Shown: positions 9,003 to 17,357 of the stretch, one piece after another
Layout of the letters: every line of letters starts with the position of its first letter
Numbering within the stretch: the stretch's first letter is position 1
From: UBA6054 sp963975575
Lineage (GTDB): Bacteria > Planctomycetota > Phycisphaerae > Phycisphaerales > UBA1924
Direction: 5' to 3'
Length of the DNA stretch: 64,000 bases
Assembly (NCBI GenBank): GCA_963975575.1
Contig: CAXBHL010000001.1
Span: 1,612,001-1,676,000 of the forward strand
Translations under genes and position numbers: made by a program
Notes under the pieces: model-generated
Seen by the model: only the letters and a program-made list of their open reading frames with translations
The model's database searches: none
What the model was told of the DNA's origin: nothing

Positions 9003-9290
9003 TCAGGCGGACGGCTCGCTCTTGACCTGCTCGGCCCCCTGGGCGACCCGCTGGTCGGTGCCGCCGGAAACCGGGGGCCGGGCAGACTCGAACTTGGGCG
9101 AGTCGGGCTTGCGGACCTGATCGTCCACCTCGTCGCCGATGTCCTTGAGCCCCTTCTTGAACTGCACGATGCCCTGGCCCAGGCTCCGTCCGACCTCGGG
9201 CAGTCGTCGTCCGAACAGGAGCAGCATGACCACCCCGATGACGACCATCTCGGTCCAGCCCAGGTTCGGCAGAAAAGCGAGCGTGTGCAT
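9003..9290 (-). CDS. tatA: twin-arginine translocase subunit TatA/E
   Basis: A 95-residue inner-membrane protein that forms the pore-like assembly for export of folded Tat substrates. It has the family layout: a short N-terminal transmembrane helix (WTEMVVIGVVMLLLFG), the hinge RRLPEVGRSLGQG, an amphipathic helix with FKKGLKDI, then an acidic/polar tail. The ATG at 9290 places the helix directly at the N-terminus, as in TatA proteins. An upstream in-frame GTG at 9314 would add eight residues and cannot be excluded. No tatB or tatC is adjacent. Confidence 0.93.
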   Translation of the reverse strand: MHTLAFLPNLGWTEMVVIGVVMLLLFGRRLPEVGRSLGQGIVQFKKGLKDIGDEVDDQVRKPDSPKFESARPPVSGGTDQRVAQGAEQVKSEPSA

Positions 9291-9369
9291 GGGGGATGAA
9301 AGGGGCGCGATCACCCCCGGTCAACGCCGCCCCGGCTCGGAGATTGCCGCCTGAGCGGTGCCGCGGCCG

Positions 9370-10239
9370 TCAGGCGTTGGAAACGGCCTCGGCCGCATCG
9401 ACCACGTTGTGGAGCAGCACCGATACGGTCACCGGTCCGACCCCGCCCGGCACGGGGGAGATCCACCCCGCCACGCCCCGCACTTCGTCGAACAGGGCGT
9501 CGCCGACCGTCCGCATGGTCCCATCGACCGCCCTGACGCGGTTGACGCCCACGTCGACGACGATCGCCCCGGGTTTGACCATGTCGGCCTGGATCAGCCC
9601 GGGCACGCCCGCCGCAGGGATGAGCACGTCCGCGGACCTGCACAGATCGCCAAGCCCCTGCGTGAACTTGTTGCAACTGACCACCGTGGCCTCCCGCTGC
9701 ATGAGCAGCACGGCGATCGGACGCCCGACGTGGGCGCTGGCCCCCACCACGACGCACCGCTTGCCTTTGAGGTCCGCGCCGGTGTGATCGAGCATCCGCA
9801 GCGTCGCGAGGGCCGTGCACGGGGCCTTCATCGACCGCCCGTACACCACGTTGCCGATGTTGGCCGGGTTCACCCCTTCGACGTCCTTGTCCGGATCGAT
9901 CCGCGACTGGATGGCGTGGGCGTCGACCCCGTCGGGGAGCGGCATGTGGACCATGACGGCGTGCACGGCCGGATCGGCGTTGAGCCCGTCGAGCAGGCCC
10001 CGCACCGCCCTGGCGTCGGAACCGGCGGGCAGCTCGTGCAGGGTGTATCCGATGCCCAGCTGCTCGCATGTCCGGGCCTGGTTCTCCGCGTAGACCCGGG
10101 CCCCGTTGTCGCCGGAGTCGACCAGGACGGCATCCAGGCGGACCGGGGCGCCCCGCGCTGCCAGACCGGCCGCCCGGCGGCCCACGTCGGTCCGCAGGTC
10201 CTGCGCGATGGATTTCCCGTCGATGATCTTGGCCGGCAT
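9370..10239 (-). CDS. folD: FolD-family methylenetetrahydrofolate dehydrogenase/cyclohydrolase homologue with altered catalytic residues
   Basis: A 289-residue FolD homologue of normal length. Family enzymes oxidise 5,10-methylene-THF with NAD(P) and hydrolyse methenyl-THF to 10-formyl-THF. The NAD(P)-binding region is clear (GKRCVVVGASAHVGRPIAVLL, where family members have GRSxxVG), as is the C-terminal PVPGGVGPVT motif. The catalytic positions known from E. coli are changed: Tyr50 is kept, but Lys54 is Gln, Gln98 is His (MVHMPLP) and Asp121 is Glu (DKDVEG). Loss of the Lys is expected to harm cyclohydrolase activity, so this protein may be a dehydrogenase only or act on another pterin. Its start is 23 bp from the divergent ligA start. 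Confidence 0.85.
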   Translation of the reverse strand: MPAKIIDGKSIAQDLRTDVGRRAAGLAARGAPVRLDAVLVDSGDNGARVYAENQARTCEQLGIGYTLHELPAGSDARAVRGLLDGLNADPAVHAVMVHMPLPDGVDAHAIQSRIDPDKDVEGVNPANIGNVVYGRSMKAPCTALATLRMLDHTGADLKGKRCVVVGASAHVGRPIAVLLMQREATVVSCNKFTQGLGDLCRSADVLIPAAGVPGLIQADMVKPGAIVVDVGVNRVRAVDGTMRTVGDALFDEVRGVAGWISPVPGGVGPVTVSVLLHNVVDAAEAVSNA

Positions 10240-10262
10240 CCGCCGATCGTACGCCAGATACC

Positions 10263-12533
10263 ATGGACCCCGTGAGCCCAGTCACCCCCGCCAGACGGAT
10301 CGAGGAACTCCGCGCCCTCCTGCACCGGGCCAACCGGGCCTACTACAGCGCCGAGACGCCCATCATGTCGGACCGCGACTTCGACGACCGGCTCCGGGAG
10401 CTGGGCGAGCTGGAGGCGGCCCACCCCGATCTGGAAGACCCGAACTCCCCCACCCGCCGGGTCGGGGGCGACCCGATCAAGGGCTTCAAGACCCACCGGC
10501 ACAGCGTGCCGATGCTCTCCATCGACAACACCTACTCCCGCGAGGAAGTCGAGGCGTGGGTGGCCCGGACTCGACGGGGCCTCGGTTCGGAATCGGCCGA
10601 ACTCTTCGCGGGTTCGGAACCGGCGTTCGTGTGCGAGCCCAAGATCGACGGCGTGGCGCTGTCGGTCCGCTACGAGAAGGGCCGGTTCGTCCGCGCCCTG
10701 ACCCGGGGCGACGGCGAGAAGGGCGACGACGTCTCCCACGCCGCCCGCACCATCGCGTCGCTGCCGCTGGTCATCGAGGGCGACTCGCCGGAGGTTCTCG
10801 AGGTCCGCGGCGAGGTCTACATCCCGCTCTCCGTGTTCGAGCGGATCAACGCGGATCGCGAGGCCGAGGGCGAAGAACTGTTCATGAACCCACGCAACGC
10901 CTGCGCCGGCACGATCAAGAACCTGGACCCCGCGGTGGCGGCGTCGCGCAATCTTGGCTTCGTGGCCCACGGACGCGGCGAAGTCTCCGACGGGTTCGGC
11001 GAAGGGCACGCGGCGTTCTGCGAGCTTCTGGCCGGTCTGGGATTTCCGGTCGGCGAGCACCGAACGGTCCGCGCCGATACCGATGGCATCCTCGAGGCCA
11101 TCGCCGGGATCGACGCCCTCCGCGGGCGGCTCGAGTACGCCATCGACGGCGTGGTCATCCGGGTGGACGCCTACGCCCAGCAAGCGGCGCTGGGGCTGAC
11201 GAGCAAGTCGCCCCGCTGGTGCATCGCGTACAAGTACCCGGCCGAGCGCAAGACCACCACGCTGATCCGGGTGGACCACCAGGTCGGCAAAACCGGCAAG
11301 ATCACGCCCCGGGCGGTGCTCGGGCCGGTCGTCCTCGCCGGGACCACGGTCCAGCACGCGACCCTGCACAACTACGGGCGCGCCCGGGACGCCCAGGCCT
11401 ACGACGGCGGCAAGCCGATGGCAGACAGGACGGACCTGCGCGCCGGCGACACGGTGTATGTCGAGAAGGCCGGCGAGATCATCCCGCAGGTCATGGGCGT
11501 TGATCTGCCCAAGCGCCCCCGGGGCGCGAAAAAGATCCAGGCCCCGGAGTCGTGCCCGGTCTGCGGCGGCACGGTCGAAGTCGAGCCGCCCGAGGCCGCG
11601 GAGAACCCCGCGCTCGAAACCGTGCGGCGGTGCATCAACCCCGAGTGCCCGGCGCAGGTCCGCGAGAAGCTCATCTGGTTCGCCGGTCGCAAGCAGATGG
11701 ACATCGAGGGGCTCGGGGAGAGCACGATCGACCAGATCCGGGCGACCCACCTGCCCCCGGACGACCCCCGTCGTGCCGAACTCGGCGTGCCCGAGTCCAC
11801 ACCGCCCGTCCCGCTGGACCACTTCGCGGACATCTTCCGCCTCGCGGAGCACCGCGAGCAACTCCTCACGCTGGACCGCATGGGCGAGAAGAAGGTCGAC
11901 AACCTGATCGCGGGCATCGAGCAGGCCAAGTCCCAGGGATTGGCTCGGGTGCTCTCCGGCATGGGGATCCGCCACGTGGGCACCTCCACCGCCAAAGCCC
12001 TGTGCAAGCTCTACCAGGACCTGGACGATCTGCTGGCGGCCGCGGAGCCGTCGCTGCGTCCCAAGACGCTCAAGAAGGACGAGGCCGCCGCGCTCGGATT
12101 CCCGGAGGATCCCAAGGAGCGGCCCGAGACCGGCTTGGGCGCCCTGACGGCCCCGGCGGTGCACGCGTACCTGCACTCCGAGGCCGCCCAGGCGGCGTTC
12201 GCCTCCCTCCGCGCCGCCGGAGTCGATCTGTCGAGCAAGGAGTACACCGGCTCTACGGGCGGCGGCGACGCCCCGGCCGACTCGCCCTTCGCGGGCAAGA
12301 CGGTTGTCCTGACCGGCACGCTTTCTTCCTACGACCGGACAACGCTGGGCGAGGTCCTCGAACGCCTGGGGGCGAAGGTTTCCGGCTCGGTCAGCAAGAA
12401 GACCGATCTGGTCGTGGCCGGCGAGTCCGCCGGTTCCAAACTCACCAAGGCCCAGGAACTGGGCGTGCCGGTCTGGGACGAGCCCCGGCTGCTCGCCGCC
12501 CTGGCCGAACTCGGCATCGGGGCCCCGCCTTGA
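10263..12533 (+). CDS. ligA: NAD-dependent DNA ligase LigA
   Basis: A 756-residue DNA ligase that seals nicks in replication and repair using NAD. Domains in order: Ia (about 10-80, YYSAETPIMSDRDFD), adenylation domain with AMP-acceptor Lys127 in CEPKIDGVAL, and OB fold. A four-Cys zinc finger follows (CPVCGG then CINPECPAQ), then the HhH region, and a C-terminal BRCT domain (FAGKTVVLTGTL). It is longer than the usual roughly 670 residues, with extra sequence between the HhH and BRCT parts. The ATG at 10263 was used; a GTG three codons later is equally possible and neither has a clear Shine-Dalgarno. The stop overlaps the start of the next gene. Confidence 0.96.
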   Translation: MDPVSPVTPARRIEELRALLHRANRAYYSAETPIMSDRDFDDRLRELGELEAAHPDLEDPNSPTRRVGGDPIKGFKTHRHSVPMLSIDNTYSREEVEAWVARTRRGLGSESAELFAGSEPAFVCEPKIDGVALSVRYEKGRFVRALTRGDGEKGDDVSHAARTIASLPLVIEGDSPEVLEVRGEVYIPLSVFERINADREAEGEELFMNPRNACAGTIKNLDPAVAASRNLGFVAHGRGEVSDGFGEGHAAFCELLAGLGFPVGEHRTVRADTDGILEAIAGIDALRGRLEYAIDGVVIRVDAYAQQAALGLTSKSPRWCIAYKYPAERKTTTLIRVDHQVGKTGKITPRAVLGPVVLAGTTVQHATLHNYGRARDAQAYDGGKPMADRTDLRAGDTVYVEKAGEIIPQVMGVDLPKRPRGAKKIQAPESCPVCGGTVEVEPPEAAENPALETVRRCINPECPAQVREKLIWFAGRKQMDIEGLGESTIDQIRATHLPPDDPRRAELGVPESTPPVPLDHFADIFRLAEHREQLLTLDRMGEKKVDNLIAGIEQAKSQGLARVLSGMGIRHVGTSTAKALCKLYQDLDDLLAAAEPSLRPKTLKKDEAAALGFPEDPKERPETGLGALTAPAVHAYLHSEAAQAAFASLRAAGVDLSSKEYTGSTGGGDAPADSPFAGKTVVLTGTLSSYDRTTLGEVLERLGAKVSGSVSKKTDLVVAGESAGSKLTKAQELGVPVWDEPRLLAALAELGIGAPP

Positions 12534-13075
12534 AGAACATCGAGTACAAAGCCGAGCTGCGCGACCCGGACCTGGCCCGGGCCATCGCGCGGGAGATCGC
12601 GGCGACCCTGATCGTGCGCGTGCAGCAGACCGACACGTACTACAACGTGGCGACAGGGCGGGTCAAGAAGCGCGAGTCCGTGGTGATCGGGCCCGCCGTG
12701 GCCACGCCCGAGCCGGTGGAGTACATCGTCTACGAGCGTCCCAACCGGATCGGGCCGCGCGCGTCCGACTTTTCGCTGCTGACCGAGGCGGAGTTGAAGG
12801 TCCGGTTCGGCGAAAAACGCCTGCCCGTGTGGCTGACCGTCAGCAAGATCCGTGAGTTGTGGATGTGGCGGTCGGTCCGGATCCATCTGGACAAGGTCGA
12901 CCACCTCGGCTGGTTCTTCGAGATCGAGTCGCTCGTGCGCGAATCGACCGACGAGGACCACGCCCGGATGCTCGCCGACCAGATCCGCGCGACCTTTGCC
13001 CCGGCGCTGGGCGAGCCCGTCGCGGGCTCGTACTCCGACCTGCTCGCCCAGCACCGCGAGCTCGAGCCGGAGTGA
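12530..13075 (+). CDS. CYTH-domain protein (class IV adenylate cyclase/thiamine triphosphatase-like)
   Basis: A 181-residue CYTH protein starting KNIEYKAEL, the position of the family ExExK triphosphate-binding motif. Alternating Arg/Lys/Glu strands follow (VQQTDTYYNV, YERPN, VSKIRELW, VRIHLDKVDHLGWFFEIE), typical of the triphosphate tunnel fold. Members hydrolyse or cyclise triphosphorylated substrates; the actual substrate is unknown here. The start is a TTG whose last two bases overlap the TGA stop of ligA, so translation is likely coupled. The usual CYTH N-terminus begins right at this TTG, which supports the choice over any upstream start. Confidence 0.82.
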   Translation: MKNIEYKAELRDPDLARAIAREIAATLIVRVQQTDTYYNVATGRVKKRESVVIGPAVATPEPVEYIVYERPNRIGPRASDFSLLTEAELKVRFGEKRLPVWLTVSKIRELWMWRSVRIHLDKVDHLGWFFEIESLVRESTDEDHARMLADQIRATFAPALGEPVAGSYSDLLAQHRELEPE

Positions 13076-13088
13076 ACGCGTTCGGACA

Positions 13089-14105
13089 TCAGGTTCGGCC
13101 TGCAGATCGACCGCTGATCGCCCTGCCGGCCGCGGTCCCGCTGAGCCACGCCGCCTCGATGCGGGCGTGGAGCAGCCAGTCGCCGCACACGGCCAGGCTC
13201 AAGCCATCGGTCAGGCATGGCGTGCCGACGGGCTCACGGACCGATGCGTACCGCCAGCGGTGCGCGGAGGCGTGCGATTGGGCCGGCACGTTTCCGATGA
13301 GGCCCCGGAGGGCGTCGAGCATCGCCCCGAGGGCCCATTGCGGGTCGTGCTCGAGATGGGCGGCCGACCACCGTGGGCTCGCCTGCAGCACCCAGCGATC
13401 GCCCCGTTCCGCCGCGCGTCCCGGCTTCGACGAGTCGCGTGCGATCCAGCCGAGGGGCGTGTCATGGGGGCTGATCCCCGCCTCGATCTTCGCGCCGTCG
13501 AAAGGCACGTCGATCCGGCTCTCGAACGCGGCCATGACGGTCCAGCAGGGGTCCATCTCGGCCGTCCGCGCAACCGCGGCGAGTTCGGGGGCCGGCTCTT
13601 GCAGCAACGCGGCCGCCTGAACACTGGGAACGGCGACGATCACCGCGTCGAAGTCGGCCTGCGACGCCCCGTCCCCGAACCGCAGGCTCCATCCGCGGCC
13701 GGATCTTCCGATCGCGTCCACGCGGGTCCCGTAGCGGATCTCGATCCCCTCACCCATCGCCCGCACCACCGCATTCATACCGGGCACGCCCACCAGGCGT
13801 TCTTTGGGCCGGTCGGGCCCGAACACGCCGGACCGGATCGTGCCGAAACGCCCGTTCCAGGGCGCGGCCACGCCGACCGCGCGCCAGGCGTCCACCGTGG
13901 CTGCGAAACCGGGATCGCGGGCCGTGAAATACTGGGCCCCGTGATCGAACGCCCCGTGCTCGGATCGACGGGTGGAGGCTCGGCCGCCCGGGCCGCGCCC
14001 CTTATCGAACACGGTAACCCTGTGGCCCCGGTCTATCAGCACGCGTGCGGCCGCGAGCCCGGCGATGCCGCCCCCCACCACCGCGATGTTTCGTGTGTCG
14101 CCCAT
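13089..14105 (-). CDS. FAD/NAD(P)-binding oxidoreductase (renalase-like)
   Basis: A 338-residue flavoprotein with an N-terminal dinucleotide fold: IAVVGGGIAGLAAARVL followed by the acidic strand end VFDKGRGPGGRASTRR. A second family region reads DHGAQYFTARDP, and the protein ends SLAVCGDWLL...SGTAAGRAI, which closes the FAD site. This layout matches bacterial renalase-like amine oxidase relatives, which oxidise reduced or isomeric nicotinamide dinucleotides or amines; the substrate is unassigned. The ATG at 14105 sits just before the fold; a GTG seven codons upstream is possible. It lies 64 bp downstream of the SRPBCC gene on the same strand. Confidence 0.8.
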   Translation of the reverse strand: MGDTRNIAVVGGGIAGLAAARVLIDRGHRVTVFDKGRGPGGRASTRRSEHGAFDHGAQYFTARDPGFAATVDAWRAVGVAAPWNGRFGTIRSGVFGPDRPKERLVGVPGMNAVVRAMGEGIEIRYGTRVDAIGRSGRGWSLRFGDGASQADFDAVIVAVPSVQAAALLQEPAPELAAVARTAEMDPCWTVMAAFESRIDVPFDGAKIEAGISPHDTPLGWIARDSSKPGRAAERGDRWVLQASPRWSAAHLEHDPQWALGAMLDALRGLIGNVPAQSHASAHRWRYASVREPVGTPCLTDGLSLAVCGDWLLHARIEAAWLSGTAAGRAISGRSAGRT

Positions 14106-14169
14106 GGAGCCGCGTTGTTCGATCACGGGCCCGGACGGATGCGTCGGGCAGGGGGAAGGGATATCGCGC

Positions 14170-14640
14170 TCAGCCCGCGGCCCGCTCGACGGCCTTGCGG
14201 GTGGCTTCGTGGCGGAACTCGAACATGCGTTCGAGCTTGCGACGTGTCATCGCGCCGCCGAAGAGCCGCCCGATCGCGCCGAGGGGCAGGCGGTACGCGA
14301 TGGTGTCGTCGAGGTAGCACGCGTCGGGCCCGTCCGCGGTCACCAGATGGCGGTGCTCCCACGACTTGAACGGCCCGGAGATCTGCACGTCCGTGAACTC
14401 CCCGCCCTCGGTGCCCCGGTCCACGAACCCGTGGTGCTCGGCCACCCAGCGGAGTTTCAGGGGGCCCATGCGCATCAGCAGCACCGCACGCTGGCCGTCC
14501 CCGAGGCTGGCCGGCGACTGCTCGACGTGCACGTTCTCCCACGGCGGGATGAGTTCGCTCAGCGCGTCGGGCGTCTGGTGCCACGCGAACACTCGTTCGG
14601 CCGGTGCGTTGAAACGGGTCCGCTTGTGGAAGGTGCCCAT
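14170..14640 (-). CDS. SRPBCC-fold protein
   Basis: A 156-residue cytoplasmic protein of the START/Bet v1-like (SRPBCC) ligand-binding superfamily. It has the typical N-terminus FNAPAERVFAWHQTPDALSELIPP (beta strand then helix; the motif is quoted in overlapping short pieces: FNAPAERVFAW and ALSELIPPW). The strands GPLKLRWVAEHHGF and FTDVQISGPFKSWEHRH and the C-terminal long helix LERMFEFRHEATRKAV follow. The family binds hydrophobic ligands; no ligand or enzyme activity can be assigned. It is probably co-transcribed with the downstream FAD oxidoreductase gene. Confidence 0.8.
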   Translation of the reverse strand: MGTFHKRTRFNAPAERVFAWHQTPDALSELIPPWENVHVEQSPASLGDGQRAVLLMRMGPLKLRWVAEHHGFVDRGTEGGEFTDVQISGPFKSWEHRHLVTADGPDACYLDDTIAYRLPLGAIGRLFGGAMTRRKLERMFEFRHEATRKAVERAAG

Positions 14641-15145
14641 GCACGAGTGTACACCCGGGTTTTCCACACCCTGCCGGCAGCGTCCACCCGGGCGCGCGCC
14701 GAACGCGTCACGCCCGGGTGGTTGTGCGGAGCACCACCCGGAGAGGCCTCCCCGCCCCTCCGACGCCGCCGGGTCAAGGCCGAGGCCTTGCATCACCCCC
14801 CTCCCCGACTCGTTGGTCCATCCTACATCGGGGTGATTCAGAAACAACCCGTGTCGTGATCGTGACTGACAAGACGTGGTCAGTGCGCGGCGCACAATAT
14901 TCGACCGGCGCGATCGAACCGTACAGATGAAGGGGTGTTCGCTCGCCCGTGATGCGGGCGCACGCGCCGTGCTCTGGACCCCGCCGACGGACCGCTGTTC
15001 TCTGCGCGATGAACGCCATCGGACGGATGCCGCTCGGGGGTGTTCCGTGCCCGGGGGGCCCGGGGTTGGGCGCGGGGTCTTCGCCTCTTTTTCTGCCGTC
15101 TCCCGGCCCTCACGGCGGAAATCCGTCCGGGGTCCCACAGATCTC
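14641..15145. other. intergenic stretch between divergent SRPBCC and imuA genes
   Basis: About 500 bp without a credible gene; the frames here lack family similarity. It should carry the promoters for both divergent units. A small inverted repeat (ACTGAC at 14865-14870 with GTCAGT at 14879-14884) and GC-rich hairpins are visible, but none is strong enough to name. The imuA promoter itself is listed separately. Confidence 0.5.
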
Positions 15146-15181
15146 TTGATAGGATTGTGTTCGCATGATACCCTAACACAA
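15146..15181 (+). promoter_or_regulatory. putative imuA promoter with overlapping inverted repeat
   Basis: A sigma70-like pair is visible: TTGATA at 15146-15151, a 17-bp spacer, and TACCCT at 15169-15174. A 7-bp inverted repeat (TTGTGTT at 15155-15161, AACACAA at 15175-15181) brackets the -10 element and runs into the ATG. Transcription from this promoter would begin at or next to the start codon, and no Shine-Dalgarno precedes it, so the message may be leaderless. The repeat is a plausible repressor site for a DNA-damage operon but does not match a LexA box I know. Confidence 0.45.
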
Positions 15182-15918
15182 TGCGATCTTTTGTACCCTC
15201 CCCCCCGATGCTCGACTCTGCCCCGGCCCGGGAGCGTCTCCGGGCGGTGGCCGGGGCGTTGGAGCAACTCGGGGCCCCGCCCGAGACCTGCACAGGGGCC
15301 CCGCTGGATACGGGATGGGGCTCGGGAACGCCCCCGCTCGAACGGGGGGCGGTGCACGAATGGTTCGGCAACGGGCCGCCGCTGGGATTGCTGGGGGCCC
15401 TCAGCCGGCGTCTGAGCGGCGGGCGGACCGTATGGATCGGGCGGGACTGCTGGGTCCACGCGAACCCCGCACGCACGCCGCTGGGTCGCTGGGTCTTTGT
15501 CGACCCGGGCAGCGACGCCGAGCGCCTGTGGGCGATCGATCAGGCCTTGCGCTGCCCCGGCGTCGCGTGCGTGATCGCCGACGGGCGGGGGATCGACATG
15601 GCCGGATCGCGTCGCCTGCAACTGGCGGCCCGGGCTGGTGGGACGCTGGGCCTGCTCGCCCGCCCGCCGGATGAGGTCCGCACGCTGTCGGCCGCCCGCA
15701 CGCGGTGGCGGGTCGGTCCCGAGCCGAACCCGGACGCCCGCTGGTACCCCGAGCCGAGATGGACCGTCGAACTGCTGCGCTGCAAGGGAATGCGGCCCTC
15801 CACGGACGCACGACGCTGGGTCGTGCAGCACTGCCATGACACGGGCGATGTCACTCTGGTTCCCCACGCTGCCGATCGACGCCTGGCGCCGACGCCGGCC
15901 GCGCTCCGGCTCGCCTGA
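15181..15918 (+). CDS. imuA: ImuA-like translesion-synthesis accessory protein
   Basis: A 245-residue RecA-like/SulA-related protein that works with ImuB and DnaE2 in damage-induced mutagenesis. The central region resembles the RecA core: GAVHEWFGNGPPLGLLGAL, VWIGRDCWVHAN, WVFVDPGSDAERLWAIDQAL. The C-terminal arm is variable. There is no intact Walker A, as is usual for ImuA proteins. It is the first gene of the imuA-imuB-dnaE2 unit; imuB begins inside its 3' end. The ATG follows directly on the putative promoter and has no Shine-Dalgarno. Confidence 0.8.
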   Translation: MRSFVPSPPMLDSAPARERLRAVAGALEQLGAPPETCTGAPLDTGWGSGTPPLERGAVHEWFGNGPPLGLLGALSRRLSGGRTVWIGRDCWVHANPARTPLGRWVFVDPGSDAERLWAIDQALRCPGVACVIADGRGIDMAGSRRLQLAARAGGTLGLLARPPDEVRTLSAARTRWRVGPEPNPDARWYPEPRWTVELLRCKGMRPSTDARRWVVQHCHDTGDVTLVPHAADRRLAPTPAALRLA

Positions 15919-17356
15919 CCCGCGGGCGTTGCTGATGGTCCGCACGATCGGTCAACGCCGGATCGTTTCGGCCCGCTGCGAGCGTGCGGCGGCCTCGGGC
16001 GTGCGGGTCGGCATGACGCTGGCCGACGCGCGGTCCGCCTTCCCCCCCGACCGCGTGCACGCGGTGCCCTGCGACACCGTCCGCGACGCGGCGGCCCTGT
16101 CGGGCCTGGCCCGCTGGGCCCACCGCTTTTCGCCCCGCGTCGCGATCGATCCGCCCGACGCCCTGCTGATCGACCTAACCGGCTGCGCCCGATCGCTCGG
16201 CGGTGAGGCGGCCATCCGGGAGAACGCTCTGGCGAGTCTGGGTCGGCTGAACATCGGTGTCCGCTGCGTGATCGCCCCGACCTACGCGGGCGCCGGTGCG
16301 CTGGCCCGGCACACCGAAGCCTCCATCATCGAACCGTCCGCCCTGCGTCCCGCGATCGAAGCCCTGCCGGTCCGCGCCCTCGGGCTGGACCCCAAGGCCG
16401 AGGCCGGTCTGGACGAGGTCGGCATCGACCGGATCGGCCAGCTCATCGACATGCCCCGCTCGGTCCTGCCCGCCCGCTTCGGGCACGACCTGCTGCTCCA
16501 CCTCGATCGCATGCTCGGGCGGGCGATGGAGACCATCGAGCCGGTCCGCCCCGAGGACCCCGTCCGGGCCGGCGTGGACTTCGACGGCCCCACCCACCGC
16601 TGGGAATCCATCGAGCACGTGGTCCGCACGCTGCTGGCCGACCTGTGCGAGCAACTCGCCGGCAAGGACCTGGGCGTGCTGCGTCTGGTGCTCACCCTGC
16701 GACGCAGCGACCTGCCCCCGGCCGTCCTCGCGTTCGTGGCGTCGCGTCCGACGCACGACGCCAAGCACCTCTGGTCGCTGATCCGCCCGAGGCTGGAACG
16801 CACGCACCTGGGGTTCGGCGTCGAGGGGATGGATCTGCTGGCCGAGCGCCACGGGCGCATCGCCCACACCCAGACGTCCGCGTGGGCAGCCGACGAAGAG
16901 AACGGGGATGACCCCGAGGCCTTCGCCCGGCTGGTGGACACCCTGTCCAACCGGCTCGGACGCGACCGCGTGCTGCGGGCCGAGCCGGTCGAATCGCACC
17001 GGCCCGAGCGGGCGTTCGTGCACCGCCCGGCCACGGACAGTCCCGGCCCGGCCGCCCCGTCCGACGAAACCCATCCCCCGCCCCGCCCGACGTGCCTGCT
17101 GCCCAGGCCCGAACCCGCCGAGGTGCTCGCCCTGACGCCCGACGGCCCCGTCCGCCGCCTCGCCTGGGACGGCCCGGCCCGCGACGCCGTCACCTGCCTG
17201 GGCCCCGAGCGCATCGGTCCGGAGTGGTGGCGCGTCGCACGCGACCACGCCCGCACGCGGGACTACTTCGCCATCCAGGAGGACACCGGACGCTGGGTGT
17301 GGCTCTTCCGCGAACTCGAGACCGGGCGGTGGTTCGTCCACGGGGTCTGGAACTGA
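15848..17356 (+). CDS. imuB: ImuB, inactive Y-family polymerase homologue
   Basis: A 502-residue Y-family DNA polymerase relative. It starts MSLWFPTLPIDAW, as ImuB proteins do, in place of the metal-binding DxxxFF motif of active Y polymerases. The palm/finger regions are recognisable (GVRVGMTLADARSAFP; RWAHRFSPRVAIDPPDALLIDLTG), as is a little-finger-like region. The lack of the first catalytic carboxylates fits ImuB's known role as the clamp-binding hub that bridges ImuA, the beta clamp and DnaE2. The chosen ATG lies 71 bp inside imuA, so the two are coupled. An ATG 12 bp upstream is an alternative. Its stop is 1 bp before the dnaE2 ATG. Confidence 0.85.
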   Translation: MSLWFPTLPIDAWRRRRPRSGSPDPRALLMVRTIGQRRIVSARCERAAASGVRVGMTLADARSAFPPDRVHAVPCDTVRDAAALSGLARWAHRFSPRVAIDPPDALLIDLTGCARSLGGEAAIRENALASLGRLNIGVRCVIAPTYAGAGALARHTEASIIEPSALRPAIEALPVRALGLDPKAEAGLDEVGIDRIGQLIDMPRSVLPARFGHDLLLHLDRMLGRAMETIEPVRPEDPVRAGVDFDGPTHRWESIEHVVRTLLADLCEQLAGKDLGVLRLVLTLRRSDLPPAVLAFVASRPTHDAKHLWSLIRPRLERTHLGFGVEGMDLLAERHGRIAHTQTSAWAADEENGDDPEAFARLVDTLSNRLGRDRVLRAEPVESHRPERAFVHRPATDSPGPAAPSDETHPPPRPTCLLPRPEPAEVLALTPDGPVRRLAWDGPARDAVTCLGPERIGPEWWRVARDHARTRDYFAIQEDTGRWVWLFRELETGRWFVHGVWN

Positions 17357-17357
17357 C

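Noticed and set aside
9870..12176. 768-codon open frame on the minus strand
   Set aside because: Antisense of ligA and partly of folD; composition is typical of high-GC shadow frames and no family motif is present.
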